64,000 nt of DNA from Monilinia fructicola (lineage: Eukaryota; Ascomycota; Leotiomycetes; Helotiales; Sclerotiniaceae), in the NCBI GenBank assembly GCA_008692225.1, contig VICG01000003.1, positions 985,501 through 1,049,500 of the forward strand, given 5' to 3'. Positions within the stretch are counted from its first letter, which is position 1; each line of letters starts with the position of its first letter. Below the pieces are notes generated by a model. That model saw only the letters and a program-made list of their open reading frames with translations, searched no databases and was not told the DNA's origin. The position numbers were made by a program, and so were the translations under genes. Shown here one piece after another: positions 36,064 through 47,571 of the stretch.

Positions 36064-37309
36064 ATGAATAAAGACCGAACGAACAATTTTTCTCCAACAG
36101 AAGCCAGGGTTCCGATTAGAACGTCAGGCAGTCTGATTCCTCTTAAAACTACATTGGAGACAAGAGCTCGAGACTCATTGCTCAGTGTTTATATTACACA
36201 TGTTCCAGCAAAAAAGGCTAGCGGTGTGCTTGAGTGAGTCTTGGGTCCATTCGATTAAATCATACATCTACTCATACTTTCCCAGGTTAACACGAAAACT
36301 GCTCCCCGAAGATGGCGGCTATGACCTGCAACACATAAGGAGGTTTGCGAAACAAACAGATGTTCCGGATCACGTTCGGGATTCTTTACTAGGAGTAAAA
36401 ACAGACAGCAATGGCCAGGCTGATGCTGGACCACCTGAGCTTTTTTTACTTGTGGGGGCTACAAATCTCATCAGCTTGGACCAATTGCACGATGCTCTTT
36501 CTCCCATCTTAAATCCAATAACCATCTGCTCCATCAAGGTACCTTTATTGGCTCCAACATCGCAAGATCAAGCTAAGCTCTGGTCATCTCAATACTGGCC
36601 CATAGTATATAAGAAAAGTAATCCATTTGGTCCCCACCCAGCGATTGTGTCTAGGGCCGAAGTAGAACTGCAGAAAGAAGTCAGGAAGTGGATGGACTTG
36701 GCGGCCGAAGTAGCTCATTCCTCGAGTACAGCAGGTATTGGGGAGCAAATCGGTGCCGTGGTTGTTCAAAGGAAAAATGGAGTTGCGCATACACTTGCTG
36801 TTGCTGGTGACTCACGGTGGCTGGAATGGCCACGAGCTGGCTCTGGAAATGTTACTGCACATGCAGCGCTTCGAGCTATTGCAATGGTAGCAGATGGAAT
36901 AAAAATTCAAGAGGAAAAGAAAGGGGGCACAGTATTAACGGAGAATTCTTTAGTTGGAGAGACGATCTTTCGCGATCGATCGCTGAACAACCTAGAGGAA
37001 AAGCACCATAAATCATCCGAATGGGCCGATGGATATCTTTGTCATGAACTGGAGCTCTACATAACACATGAACCATGTGTGATGTGCTCAATGGCTATCG
37101 TACATTCTCGTTTCGGACGAGTAGTATTTGAGCATCGTATGCCGAAGACTGGTGGTCTCTGTGCAGACAGCGACCTTGGACACGGTCTATTCTGGCGTAA
37201 AGAGCTGAATTGGTCTTTGCTGGCCTGGCAGTGGATTTCCAACGATGAAGAAACCGAAACATCTGAAGAATCGCGACACCAACTATCACAGCTCGGTATA
37301 CATGCGTAA
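36064..37309 (+). CDS. TAD3: tRNA-specific adenosine deaminase subunit TAD3
   Basis: Two exons, 36064-36233 and 36286-37309, separated by a 52-nt intron, give 397 residues. The start at 36064 (MNKDRTNNFSPTEARVPIRT) is in frame with the conserved block LETRARDSLLSVYITHVPAKKASGVLE; the longer single-exon frame from 36185 reads through the intron and is rejected. The C-terminal part is a cytidine-deaminase fold: TAHAALRAI around residue 249 and EPCVMCSMAIVHSRFGRVVF with zinc-ligand cysteines 321 and 324. Tad2 homologues have His-Ala-Glu at the first site; here the Glu is replaced by Ala, as expected for the non-catalytic Tad3 partner. The Tad2-Tad3 dimer converts A34 to inosine in tRNA anticodons. 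No frame breaks. Confidence 0.92.
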
Positions 37310-38641
37310 GGGTTGAGAACTCTGCAAAGAAATATCCAACCGGTCCTCAGGATAATCTAGACTCGCCATAAAACCACGACCTTGTTGGTAATTGATTTGA
37401 ATGGCCAATATTTCAGTGAAATTCGAAAAGCTAGACTAGCCCAAGTATCTAAGTATAGACTGGAGATGGTGATATTCCACATGTCCCATGAGATTTTAGA
37501 AATTTTCCGAATCATCATAATTGAAATAGTATGTGTGTGGAAGATTGGGCTAGGAAGCATTTTGGTTCCAACTGTGAGGGTGTAAATTTCAACTAAAGAT
37601 TGGGTGTGAAAGTGGCAAGGAGGAAGAATACTGCTATCATTGATGGCGTTGATAGCTGCAGCATGGGCATATATCACAAAGCTTGTCCTCTATAATGCTC
37701 TATCAGACGAACGTGCTTCATATCAAGCTTCCGTTTCATCAGCTTCTAGAATTCGGATATCGCTACGGAAAAACGCCATCGCTTCTAGCATCCTAATTCA
37801 AATGCGAGGATTTCCTTATCCACGTCAATAGCTCGCCCGGGTCTGCAGGCAGCACAGTGGCACAGTCCTCCCACAGCAAATACAAGTACTTGTGATATGG
37901 TAGTACATCAAGATCGAGCTGCCTACTCGTCCCATGATACAGTGCTACGGCACTTCTAGACTACTCTACGAATGGTAACGCAGTTTTCGCGTCTCATTCA
38001 GTATAGCCTACGTGAAAACCAAATCAGATGAGTCCTCGGATCTGATATTTTGGCTTTCACGTGCAAGGTCCCTCAATGTCGTCTGGTACCAACGAGGTAC
38101 TTAAGCGAATCAATACATTCACCCATGCACCCGAGATTTTTGATGAAAGCGCCCTGTAACACGAATTGCAGGGCTTGATTGGAAAGGTCGAGTCAACCTT
38201 GTGTCAACCTCTGAAGTGCAAACGTGCTCGACGTACACCTTCTGATTCGCCCTTTTGCAGTTCTTCAATATCAGCCTCATCGGCTGTAGCCATAATATTC
38301 AATCATCTTGGCGTTTCCTCGTGAGACCCGTTCCTATATCACAATCTGTAATTCGTTGATACATCAACATGTTTAGTACCACCACGGTAACCACGCCACA
38401 AAAGACTCGAACCTGCCCTATCCAGTGATTTTCGTCCTGATTAGGGCTGTGAGAAATTAAACAGTCACCATTTCGATGTGACCCAATAACTTAGCTAGCT
38501 CATCAATTCACTGCTTGATAAAGCTGAATGCCCTCGTGTGTATTTCACAATGTTCCTCTATTGCGAATCGTATCAAGATTTAAAGTACCACAAAAGAAGT
38601 ATAGAGATTAGAACTCTCTAGTACTTCAAAGTCATCAAACA
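37310..38641. other. Intergenic DNA upstream of the phosphate transporter
   Basis: About 1.3 kb. No gene is visible. It contains a CACGTG element (38058-38063) and other ACGTG cores (for example near 38010 and 38222) that may serve the transporter promoter. Confidence 0.5.
38058..38063. promoter_or_regulatory. CACGTG (E-box) upstream of the phosphate transporter
   Basis: A perfect CACGTG lies 579 bp before the ATG. Pho4 and its filamentous-fungal counterpart NUC-1 bind this core in promoters of phosphate-starvation genes. Function here is inferred from the neighbouring PHO84-type gene; other bHLH factors bind the same site. Confidence 0.35.
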
Positions 38642-40813
38642 ATGGCGAATACTGAGCCTTTGAAAGAAGCTGCACCGCAACCATCAGCCCCCGCTGTACT
38701 TCATACAACTTCGGGTGGAAATGCTGTTTGGCACAATTTCAATAACGATTTTGCCCACATTCAAGATCCCAATGAACGACGAAGACTGGCTCTAGCTGAG
38801 ATTGATCGCGCTCCGTTTGGATGGTACCATGTTCGCGCATGTGTTGTTGCCGGCATTGGTTTCTTTACCGATTCTTATGACATCTTTGCTGTCGGCCTTC
38901 TCACCACTATGCTTGGAATAGTATATTTCCCGCATAATAAAGGATCTATGCCAACCAGTTCAGATACTGCAATCAAAGTTTCGACCAGCGCTGGTACAGT
39001 TGTGGGACAATTTGGTTTTGGCATTCTGGCTGATATTGTGGGACGTAAGAGGATGGTATGTTGTTCTACGATCCCTCAAGCCACAAAACTTACATTTTGT
39101 CACAGTATGGACTTGAACTGATAATCATCATCTTTGCAACACTCGCACAATCTCTAACCTCGAGTTCTCCGGCTGTAGATATCGTTGGTGTAATAATCTT
39201 CTGGCGTGTTATCATGGGTATTGGTAAGTTCGAGGTTCTTAGTTCTACTTGAAAACAACTGAGCTGACCCGATTGGTAGGAATTGGTGGCGACTATCCAC
39301 TTTCATCCATCATAACATCGGAGTAAGTACCTACTTTTCCATCTTTTAGATCCTAGGTTCTGGGGCTACAGAGCCCAGTCTCTTTATCAGTGAAAAGTGT
39401 GGTGAATCCCACCATCCCAATTGTCTAAACGTGACTGAGCATCTAACTTATTCTCGTACGATTATAAACTGCGTTCTGACAGATATACAGATTCGCAACA
39501 ACAAAATGGCGTGGTGCAATGATGGGCGCAGTCTTTGCCATGCAAGGAATCGGTCAATTTGTCGCTGGTCTCGTCATGCTCATCGTTGTCGTTGGATTCA
39601 AGGAATCTCTCCTTACAGCGAAATCCTCAGCAACGTGCCAAGGTGTCTGCGGATTAGCAGTCGATAAAATGTGGAGAGTACTTATTGGATTTGGCGCCGT
39701 TCCGGGTATGTACTCCTGAATCTTTAGCGAAAATATGTGCGGGTCCAATTTTTACTAATGCTCGCTAGCTTGTGTTGCACTCTACTACCGTCTCACGATC
39801 CCCGAGACTCCCCGATATACTTTTGATGTAGCTCGTGATGTTGAACAGGCCGGCCTTGACGTGGAGGCATATATTGCTGGTAAAGCTGAAGGGCACCCTG
39901 ATGAAATTGCCCGTGTGCAAGGACTTCAAGCCGGCAAACAACAGATGAGAGTTCCCAAGGCTAGCTGGAGCGATTTCGTCGCATATTATTCGAAATGGAA
40001 GAATGGGAAGATTCTTCTTGGCACCGCTGGTTCCTGGTTCTTGCTCGATGTGGCCTGGTATGGTTTGTCCTTGAATAACCCCGTCATCTTGACGGCGATC
40101 GGCTATTCGACCGGTCCCACTGTCTATAAGACTCTGCTAAACACCGCGATCGGCAATCTTATTATCGTTTGTGCGGGTGCCATCCCCGGTTATTGGGTTA
40201 CCGTTGCAACGGTTGACACCATTGGCAGAAAACCCATCCAGCTCATGGGCTTCATCATTCTCACCATCGTCTTTATCGGAATGGGTTTTGGCTACCACAA
40301 GCTCTCCGGCCATGGGTTACTCGGTCTCTACGTTGTCGCACAGTTTTTCTTCAACTTTGGTAAGGATCTTTCATCTCCTATCCCTATACCCCCCCCACCT
40401 TCCATTCCTCCCCTAAACTAACTACCCCACCCCGCCCAGGCCCTAACACCACAACCTTCATCGTACCCGGCGAATGTTTCCCCACCCGCTACCGCTCGAC
40501 CTCTCACGGCTTCTCCGCGGGCATGGGGAAAATTGGATCCATAATCGGACAAGCGGCGATCGCGCCGCTCCGCGTCCGAGGCGCGACGTCCAAATCTGCT
40601 AGCCCGTGGCTCAACCACGTCTTGCAAATCTACGCCGTCTTTATGTTCGCCGGTATCTTCACCACATTGTGTATTCCCGAAACGAAACGGATTTCCCTGG
40701 AGAAATTGAGTGGCGAGGATTTCGATGAGGTGAGGACGGAGCCGGGGAGGGGGAGGGGGAGTGGGAGCGGGGAACATGTCAAGGGCGTGGAGGTTGAGGC
40801 GAAAAGTGTTTGA
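38642..40813 (+). CDS. High-affinity inorganic phosphate transporter (PHO84 type, MFS)
   Basis: Six exons: 38642-39055, 39106-39223, 39280-39322, 39491-39705, 39769-40359 and 40440-40813. They are in phase and give 584 residues, close to yeast Pho84 (587). Features: cytosolic N-terminus; first span GFFTDSYDIFAVG, typical of the phosphate/H+ symporter family; GFGILADIVGRKRM loop motif; IGGDYPLSSIITSE across three exons; a central cytosolic loop (about residues 280-350); second-half motifs VDTIGRKPIQLMG and PGECFPTRYRSTSHGFSAGMGK; and a hydrophilic C-terminus with GRGRGSGSG. The family imports phosphate across the plasma membrane and is induced by phosphate starvation, in line with the upstream CACGTG. 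No frame breaks. Confidence 0.94.
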
Positions 40814-41516
40814 AGGGGGGGGGATTGGGTTTGCGTTTGGTTGTGAGTGATGATTGATGGTTAATGGATGGATGGGTGGGAGGTAGTTTATGTGGTATGA
40901 CACGGCATGGGATGACAAGAAAGATGCTGCTGGTGCCGGCACGTTTCCTTAATTGATGCTGCGGTAGAAAATAGGACGTATCTGAATGTAGTTTACATGC
41001 GGATGGAGGGTTTCAGAAGGATGGTAAGAAAAGTTCTATACCCAGCCAGCGTTAACAAAACTAGATATCACATTCGTTCTCTGCAGCTTCAACGTGTTCA
41101 AAATTGTACTCTAGCGCTGAGGCATAAGCATTTCATCTAGTAAATTCATGTAAAATGTCAAGTCCATTCTAAGATAAGATTTCCTATCTCCAAGACAAGG
41201 AACATAAAAATGACGAGTGAAGAATTTACTTGATGAGTTAAGCAGAGAAAGCATATCCATGGATGCTCTTTCCCACACAAATCAATGCAAATTCATTCCA
41301 TAGCGCCCAAGCCTTTCATCATTTCGGGAAAATATCAGAAATTCGTCAAGGTTTTCGTTGCGTCTTTCCCGTGCACTAGTTTTCCTGCAGGATAATACAC
41401 ACGCCCCATGTGAATATCAACCATCCATTCATAAACATACAGGTTTCCAGTTCCGAACGCCTATGCTATAAGATATTCCATACATCCTTTTCACCTATGT
41501 ACAGATGTTAAGCGAC
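40814..41516. other. Convergent intergenic region
   Basis: About 700 bp between the stops of the transporter and the GID5-like gene. It presumably carries both 3' UTRs and poly(A) sites. Nothing else is seen. Confidence 0.5.
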
Positions 41517-44500
41517 TTAATTATTGAAGACGGGAGCTTTCATTTGCCAAATGGCCGTTTTAGCCCTCTCTCTCACATCCAATTCCGGATCATGTTCCAG
41601 GTGTTCAATTTTTTGAAGGATACCAAGTTGTTTCAATGCATGCACGCGTTGTGCGCAAGCGGGTCTGTCGTTTGCGTCATCCTCCCAGGTAAGATTTGAG
41701 ACTAAGTAGCACATGGCGACGCGGACTTCGTAGGCAGGGTTGTTAAATTGAGGGACAAGGAGTTTGAGGAGTTCGGATTGGGCTATGACGATTTGGCGAT
41801 GTTGAGGAATGCTAGCAGCCATGTGGACTAGAATATAGACGACAGCCACGATAATCTCTGGCTGAGGCGGAATGACTTTCATTTCTGGAGCACCAGAGCC
41901 CCGGCGGTTGATGTTTGAGGAATGATTGATGAGCTTAGGTCTTAGCTTAGAGGCGAGAATCTCAAATACTCGATCTTGGCCCAAAGAAGCAAAGAGATAA
42001 TTGATCATTTCAGTATTTTCTCCCGGTCCTGCACTTGAAATCAGGTTTCGTATGAAGTCCAATCCTTGTTCTTGAACCGCGAGATCATCTTTCCTGGCCT
42101 TTTTGGCGGGGTTTAGTTCAGCTTCTCGCAGAGCAGCAAGTTTTACTTCTGCTTGATGCAGGCTTTTACTGCGACTGCTACTACTAGGTCTCGAGTTGTT
42201 CTGGGCCGAGGATGAGCCGCCCATTGGTGTTTCGAATTGGTCCATCTCCACATCCTCATCCATAGCATCATCAAATCTTGAGGCCATGCTCGGATGATAG
42301 CTACCTTCCTTGACAATTGACTCATCTTCTGTATCATCACAGATGAGGTGTGCCAACCATCCAGATCCTAGCTCCTCTAGACAAGTTCGTTTTGTTTCGT
42401 TGCCGACACCACAGACAAAGTGTTTGAGCGCCCAGGTAGCATTCAGACGAAGTTTTGCATTTAGGGAGTGTGCCTGGCCACAAAGAATTTTAAGTACCCC
42501 AAATTCCATGAAGCTCTGCAGATAAGTTAGCAATAAAATTTTCATGACAGCATTGAGCGAGTACAAACCTCTCGCATTGGTGCGACGTTGGTCAAAAGAT
42601 TGCAAACTGCGGCTGTAGCGGCAATCTGGACTTCAACATCTGCGTGAGAAAGGAGGGGGAAAATCGGGGTAACCACTCCATTATCGATCAAGGTAGTCCT
42701 AAGTATACAAACTGACCTCGCCAAGGCACGAGTAGCAGTACAAGCAGCAATAAGGACTCCCACGGGGTTGGTTCCGTAACCCTCTTGGTTGACCTCAGAA
42801 TTGCTTGAATCTGGGTTCCTTTCGGCTTTGTCGACTTTTTCGTTGACTTTGGTCGAAGGCTTTTGGGGTCTGGGATTTAAAGATTCAACAATATACGGAA
42901 TCATCCCATTATCCACAACAGATTTTCTATGTTCTTCCTTAAACGGAATGAGAGAGGCGATTGCCTTTAATACACTCTCCCTTACTTTGATTTTGTGAAC
43001 AAGGAGAGCAGGTTGACCAGGATCACCAAGACGCGAGGATGGAGTTTGTTCCACGTAATCCTCGGTGGCATTCGGTTTGGCAGGAGACCAATGTTGCGTA
43101 TTCGCACTCTCTGGCACTGGATCATAAGCCATTTTGATCAACTTCGAAAGCTTGGCCATTGCTTTATTTTGAAAGGTAGCCCTCTGAAGATGTTCGCTAT
43201 CAGTAATTAGTAATGCTAAGATCTGTGGAGCCATTTCCGTGATTGACCACTCCACTCTCAACGACTCATGATCATAAGAAGTATCTTTAGACTTCACTTG
43301 GGTGGACTCTTCATCTAGCATCTGCACAAGTAGAGGCACAACCAGTGATCCCAAGGCTGGTTCCCTGGCTTTACTGACAAGACCGGCTCGAAACAAAACT
43401 GTCAGTAAATATGAAGCCATAAGTCTCTCCTCGCCTTCTCGTGATCTCATGATGAATATCAGATATGCAATTAGGGGGCTTTCAGGTTCCTCGGGAACGG
43501 GTTGGGCATCTTGTGGCGGAATATCATGCTCTGGGGGAGGATCGGACCATATAGAGGCGGAAGTTGATTTTCCACGGCCATTGAGGGGTATTTGCTCCCT
43601 AGAACCGGAGGAACCCAGGGGAGGAAATGCAGAAGCCTGCGCGCTCTTGACTGGATGTTGTGGAAGGACTGGAAGGAGGTAGTCAATGGCACTCAGCTGG
43701 CTTTGCTGTGCACTTGAATCTACTGTATTGGACGTATTCCAAACAGGTTTCGAGTTTTGGAGGGCCGGGGCCTCACCTGCCGGAATGGATGGAAATACAG
43801 CCATGATTGATGGGTTATAAAGTAGCTGTGAAGCTCTGAGCTTAGATTCGGTGACGATGCTAGCTATTGCCTCCAAAACTGCCGAGAAACTGGCAGTTGA
43901 AGGGGAAGCTCGGGGGATATATTCTCGCAATCCTTCCCTATGCGCAATGATCTCGGCACCTGGAATAACAAGGCCTTGAGCAACAACAAAGCTTGCCAAT
44001 TTAACCGCCAAAGCATCCAGAACACCGGAAGCTGCGAGACTTTGTTGGTACGACTCCTGACGACATATGCGAGCTACAAGAGAAGCAGCCAAATAGATCT
44101 GGGTTTGCACAATATGTGATGAAGAAGTCTGGGAAATAATGCGGCTGAGGGAGGTAAGGTGTGGGCGTACGAATAACGCTGCTGCTAGGGACTTGATGGT
44201 AAGAGGGTGCGTGCTTGTGGCAATTATTGCGGATTCTGCGAGATTTGACAAAGCCCGCAAAGCTGCGAGGATTATTTCTGGAGGATTGCTCGATGGGCAA
44301 AGATTCGATAGGATCGCAGGGAGTGCAGAGCCATGTTGTAACGGAGCGAGGAAAGCAGGGCCACCTAGCATACATTAATAAGGAGCATCATAAGCATCAG
44401 TCGTCTGCTAACCATATGCAAGGCTTCCCAACACCTGTAGAGCCTGTAGGCGAACCATTTCCTCTTCTTCTAGTGGACGGATGGAGAAACTATGATCGTG

Positions 44501-44710
44501 TGCTTTCCCATCTTGAGTTCTGGAACTCGATTTGTTGGAACTCAAGCGTACGACAGGTTCCACAAGGCCCATGGTTACAGCCATTTCTTTCTTTGGGGCA
44601 TATCCAACGATTTCATTTTTAAGAGCTCTCAAGTTGGCAATCTGCTCCGAAGTGGTTTTGGCATTTCGAATCAAGAGCGGCCATCTTTGTGTAGCCAAAG
44701 TTCTAGCCAT
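41517..44710 (-). CDS. Armadillo-repeat protein, ARMC8/Vid28 (GID5)-like ubiquitin ligase scaffold
   Basis: Three exons, 44710-44413, 44364-42569 and 42515-41517, with 48- and 53-nt introns (GCTAAC branch in the second), give 1030 residues. The sequence is a run of helical armadillo-type repeats (LRALSNLAESAIIA, EVQIAATAAVCNLLTNVAPMRE, LRLNATWALKHFVCGVGNE, NPAYEVRVAMCYLVSNLTWEDD). A disordered insert lies in the middle (about residues 300-400), and an acidic/serine-rich insert sits before LREAELNPAKKARK. It ends with LEHDPELDVRERAKTAIWQM, typical of ARMC8/Vid28. This protein bridges substrate receptor (Gid4) and RING subunits in the GID/CTLH E3 ligase, which degrades gluconeogenic enzymes in yeast. 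The family call is from motif resemblance. No frame breaks in over 3 kb of coding DNA. Confidence 0.8.
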
Positions 44711-45338
44711 CTTTATACTATCGGACTAGGAAAGTGCAGCAAGATTGTTTCGAAATGGCATTCGATGAAGGAGATGGTTTATTGAAGGTAGGTAGCGAGG
44801 TTTAATTCTAGAGGTTGATCAATCTTCGATAGGCAAGCAATTAAGCTCTGCTAACTCGTGATTGATGTATTAGTGGGTTGTGGTGATGATGATGACGACG
44901 ACGACGACGATGATGATGATGGTGTTGTTGTTGTTGTTGTACGCAGAGGCGAAATCTGTAAGAATGACATGTATTATGCGTAGGAGGTTGTTAGAACATA
45001 AAGGGTTGAAGTATGAAGATGGATAGCGGAAGTAGATTTGAAAAGAAGTCAATATGAATATTATATGACGATACCTACCAGTAAATACCTATATATAAAC
45101 ACTATTTTGATGATAAAGAAATACTCGTGGACATATGGATGTAGTAATACAATATTAATTATGACTTGGATAAGGTTATATTCATCAACTTATAATAAGT
45201 AGGAGGTCAGTGACAACTTATCCAGTGGAGATGAGGGAAGAGAGAGATGAACATGACGCGCTTGCTATATAATTTATCTAAAGCTTGATTGATTGGTTCT
45301 GGGCCTTTTGGAGATAGTAGTAGGTACTTCTTATAACT
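44711..45338. other. Promoter-side DNA of the GID5-like gene, with a triplet repeat
   Basis: About 630 bp. A GAT/GAC/GAT/GTT triplet mosaic lies at 44883-44940. No other feature was seen before the AT-rich island begins. Confidence 0.5.
44883..44940. repeat. Mosaic triplet array (GAT, GAC, GAT, GTT)
   Basis: Blocks of GAT, GAC, GAT and GTT follow each other without interruption. It lies about 170 bp upstream of the ATG of the GID5-like gene, so it is probably in its promoter or leader. Confidence 0.95.
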
Positions 45339-45623
45339 TCTTTATATGAATAATAAAGGACTCTAATATAAGGTTTAAAATGCTTAGGTGATATTAATTA
45401 ATATAAGGGCTTTTATCGAGATTAATTATTTATAATATAATAAAGTAGAAAAGAATAATATATCTATAGATATATATAATAATCTAATGATTTATAATTA
45501 ATATAATAATAACTATAGATAATTAAAGAAAAAAGATTTAACATTACTCGGGCGCGTTTTAAAAGAGGTATAGGCGAATATAAAACTTATAATTATTTAA
45601 TGAAACTTTAATGTAATCTTATA

Positions 45624-45659
<36 letters not shown>

Positions 45660-45896
45660 TTTAGTATTTTAATATCTTTCTATAAAGTTTTTATACTATA
45701 AAAATAATTTTTAAGAGAATAATAATACTATAAAGTTAGTGATTTTAGAAAATTTAAGAATTTATTAATATATTAATTTCAAATTCAACGATATATAAAT
45801 TTTAAAAAATAAAATTATAGAAAAATAATATAATCTTTAAAGTTTTATTAAATATTTTTAGAATTTAATATTATTTATTATACTAATATATATATT

Positions 45897-46058
45897 TGTG
45901 ACGAGTATCACGTGCCTTAAGCACGTGATATCTCATCACGCTAAGCGATACTGTACATATAAGAGATCTCTAGATCCCCTAGAGATCTCTTCCCTCCTTA
46001 GCTTTCTTATTCTAGTTAACTGACCTCTATTGATTCGCTCTAGTATGTGATCGTAATA
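45897..46058. mobile_element. Nested solo LTR, 162 bp
   Basis: A block of normal base composition sits in the middle of the AT-rich element. It starts TGTGACGAGTATCACGTG, contains ACATATAAGAG (TATA-like) and ends GATCGTAATA, where the last TA could be a mutated CA. It is flanked by ATATT on both sides (45892-45896 and 46059-46063), consistent with a 5-bp target duplication, although in AT-rich DNA that is weak. Two strong palindromes lie inside. No internal retrotransposon sequence remains. Confidence 0.5.
45907..45989. repeat. Two perfect palindromes inside the solo LTR
   Basis: TATCACGTGC-CTTAA-GCACGTGATA (about 45906-45930) has 10-bp arms with a CACGTG in each arm. AGAGATCTCTAG-ATCCC-CTAGAGATCTCT (about 45962-45990) has 12-bp arms. 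Both could form hairpins in DNA or RNA. Confidence 0.85.
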
Positions 46059-46552
46059 ATATTAATATAAAAAGTAAAAAATTTAAATTTTTAATAAAAA
46101 AAATATACTTATATAATCTAAATAAGCGAATTTACCCTTTTAAAACTCGTAAATTTTCTTATATTTTTAACTTTATTAATATATATTTTAAGTATTAATA
46201 AAGATATTAAAATTCTAAAAATAAGTTATTTAAAATTTAGCTTTTATTTTATTATTCAATAGAATTTTATAATTTCAATTATAATATTCATTAAACTATT
46301 TAATATTTATATAAATCTCTAATTTTTTTAAAATTTTTAATATTTATACATTTTATATATATTATTATCTATTTAATATTAGTTTTATAATATAAAATTT
46401 TTATAACACGTAGAAAAATACTAAATCTCTAAAACTTATAAATCTATAAAAAATTATATTTAAGGTTCCGTTGAAATAATTATATTAAATTATATTTTTA
46501 CGACGTATACCTCTTTTAAAACCCGCCCGAGTAGTCTTTATTTAATATTAAT

Positions 46553-46735
46553 ATAAATATATATATATATAGATATAGAAAATATAAAAATATAGAAATA
46601 TATAAATATGTAGATATATAGATATATAGATATATAGATATATAAATATATAGATATATAAATATATAGATATATAGATATATAGATATATAGATATATA
46701 AACATCTATATATATACATATATACATATATACAT
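46553..46735. repeat. TAGATATA-type microsatellite
   Basis: ATATATAGATATATAG-like units run for about 180 bp directly outside the right end of the transposon relic. Confidence 0.9.
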
Positions 46736-46740
46736 ATTCG

Positions 46741-47571
46741 TACTATTTACTTATTTATTCATAATACCTCTCTACCTACTATCTATACTACCATCTGTGT
46801 ACTTATCTATTACCTCCAGCTGTATCCAATAATACATAAACAACTACCTATGTACCTAAGTAGTACAACCTACTTACTAGCTACTACCTACTACCTACTA
46901 CCCACTATCAGCCTGCTTACGTTGATGAATAATGAGATGAAAACAACCTGATACCGTACCCAGTACCTACTCGGTACATCAGAAAAGGCTTCCATCCATG
47001 GATTGCTAGTACTATCATAAGATACTACTAGGTAGTCCTCCGCAGTTCGATTGTTCAACCACCCGTGGCCCGGGACGGCTTGAATTTAAAGTATCCAGGA
47101 TGGGATTCATTTTTCAATTGACTTCTTATTATTAAGCGAACCGGAAACCCACCACCAACAACCAACCAACCAACCAACCAGCAAAGATTTTGTTTTACCT
47201 TATAATCATATTTATCATCCAATATCATATCATCCTCTGCTCTACACCATACTCTGTATGCAATCTAATCTTCTCGACTGTGAATTCAAACACTAGCTGT
47301 ATAGAGACAGAACAAAACTTTATATAGCACGGAACTCACATATACTTTCTTTCTTGTACTCCAAGAAATCTCAAAAGTGTCGAATCGCAGTCATTTCATC
47401 CACCACGCCCTATAATGCCCCACCGCATCGCTCTTACCCACCCACTCCACACTCCGCCCATTTGTACTAGACAATAATCAGAAGGAACTGACCATGATCC
47501 ATCTTGAGAAAGGAACATGTTGAAGTCGCCATCACTGAGTAGATCTCAAGCATCCCCCACTCTCTACCATT
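46741..47571. other. Upstream region of the cyclin gene
   Basis: About 830 bp with many CTACCTA/ACCTACTA words and an AACC run (47161-47180). A pyrimidine-rich stretch nearer the ATG resembles a fungal promoter. No gene is visible. Confidence 0.45.

Larger units (their letters stand above)
45545..46533. mobile_element. RIP-degraded DNA transposon relic with inverted ends and TA target duplication
   Basis: TACTCGGGCGCGTTTTAAAA starts at 45545, and its inverted counterpart ends at 46533. The 28-bp arms (45545-45572 and 46506-46533) match at 27 positions. Similarity continues inward for a further 60 bp or so with transition-type differences (C to T, G to A). Reading the outermost TA as the target duplication gives a 985-bp element beginning CTCGGGCG, as for Tc1/mariner/pogo-type transposons. 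No transposase frame survives; the core is AT-rich and interrupted by a solo LTR. The superfamily is inferred from the TA duplication only. Confidence 0.65.
45339..46740. other. AT-rich island
   Basis: Roughly 1.4 kb of extreme AT-richness, with TA-rich words and stops in all frames, set between normal-composition DNA. This is the usual appearance of repeats mutated by RIP (C:G to T:A). It contains an inverted-repeat element with a nested LTR and, at its right edge, a TAGATATA microsatellite. Confidence 0.85.

Noticed and set aside
36185..37309. Single-exon 374-residue start for TAD3 (MFILHMFQQKRL)
   Set aside because: It reads through a 52-nt intron; the conserved KTTLETRARDSLLSVY block is only in the spliced frame from 36064.
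38395..38470. GGTTCGAGTC on the minus strand, like a tRNA B-box
   Set aside because: The flanks do not form a T-stem and no A-box or cloverleaf is present.
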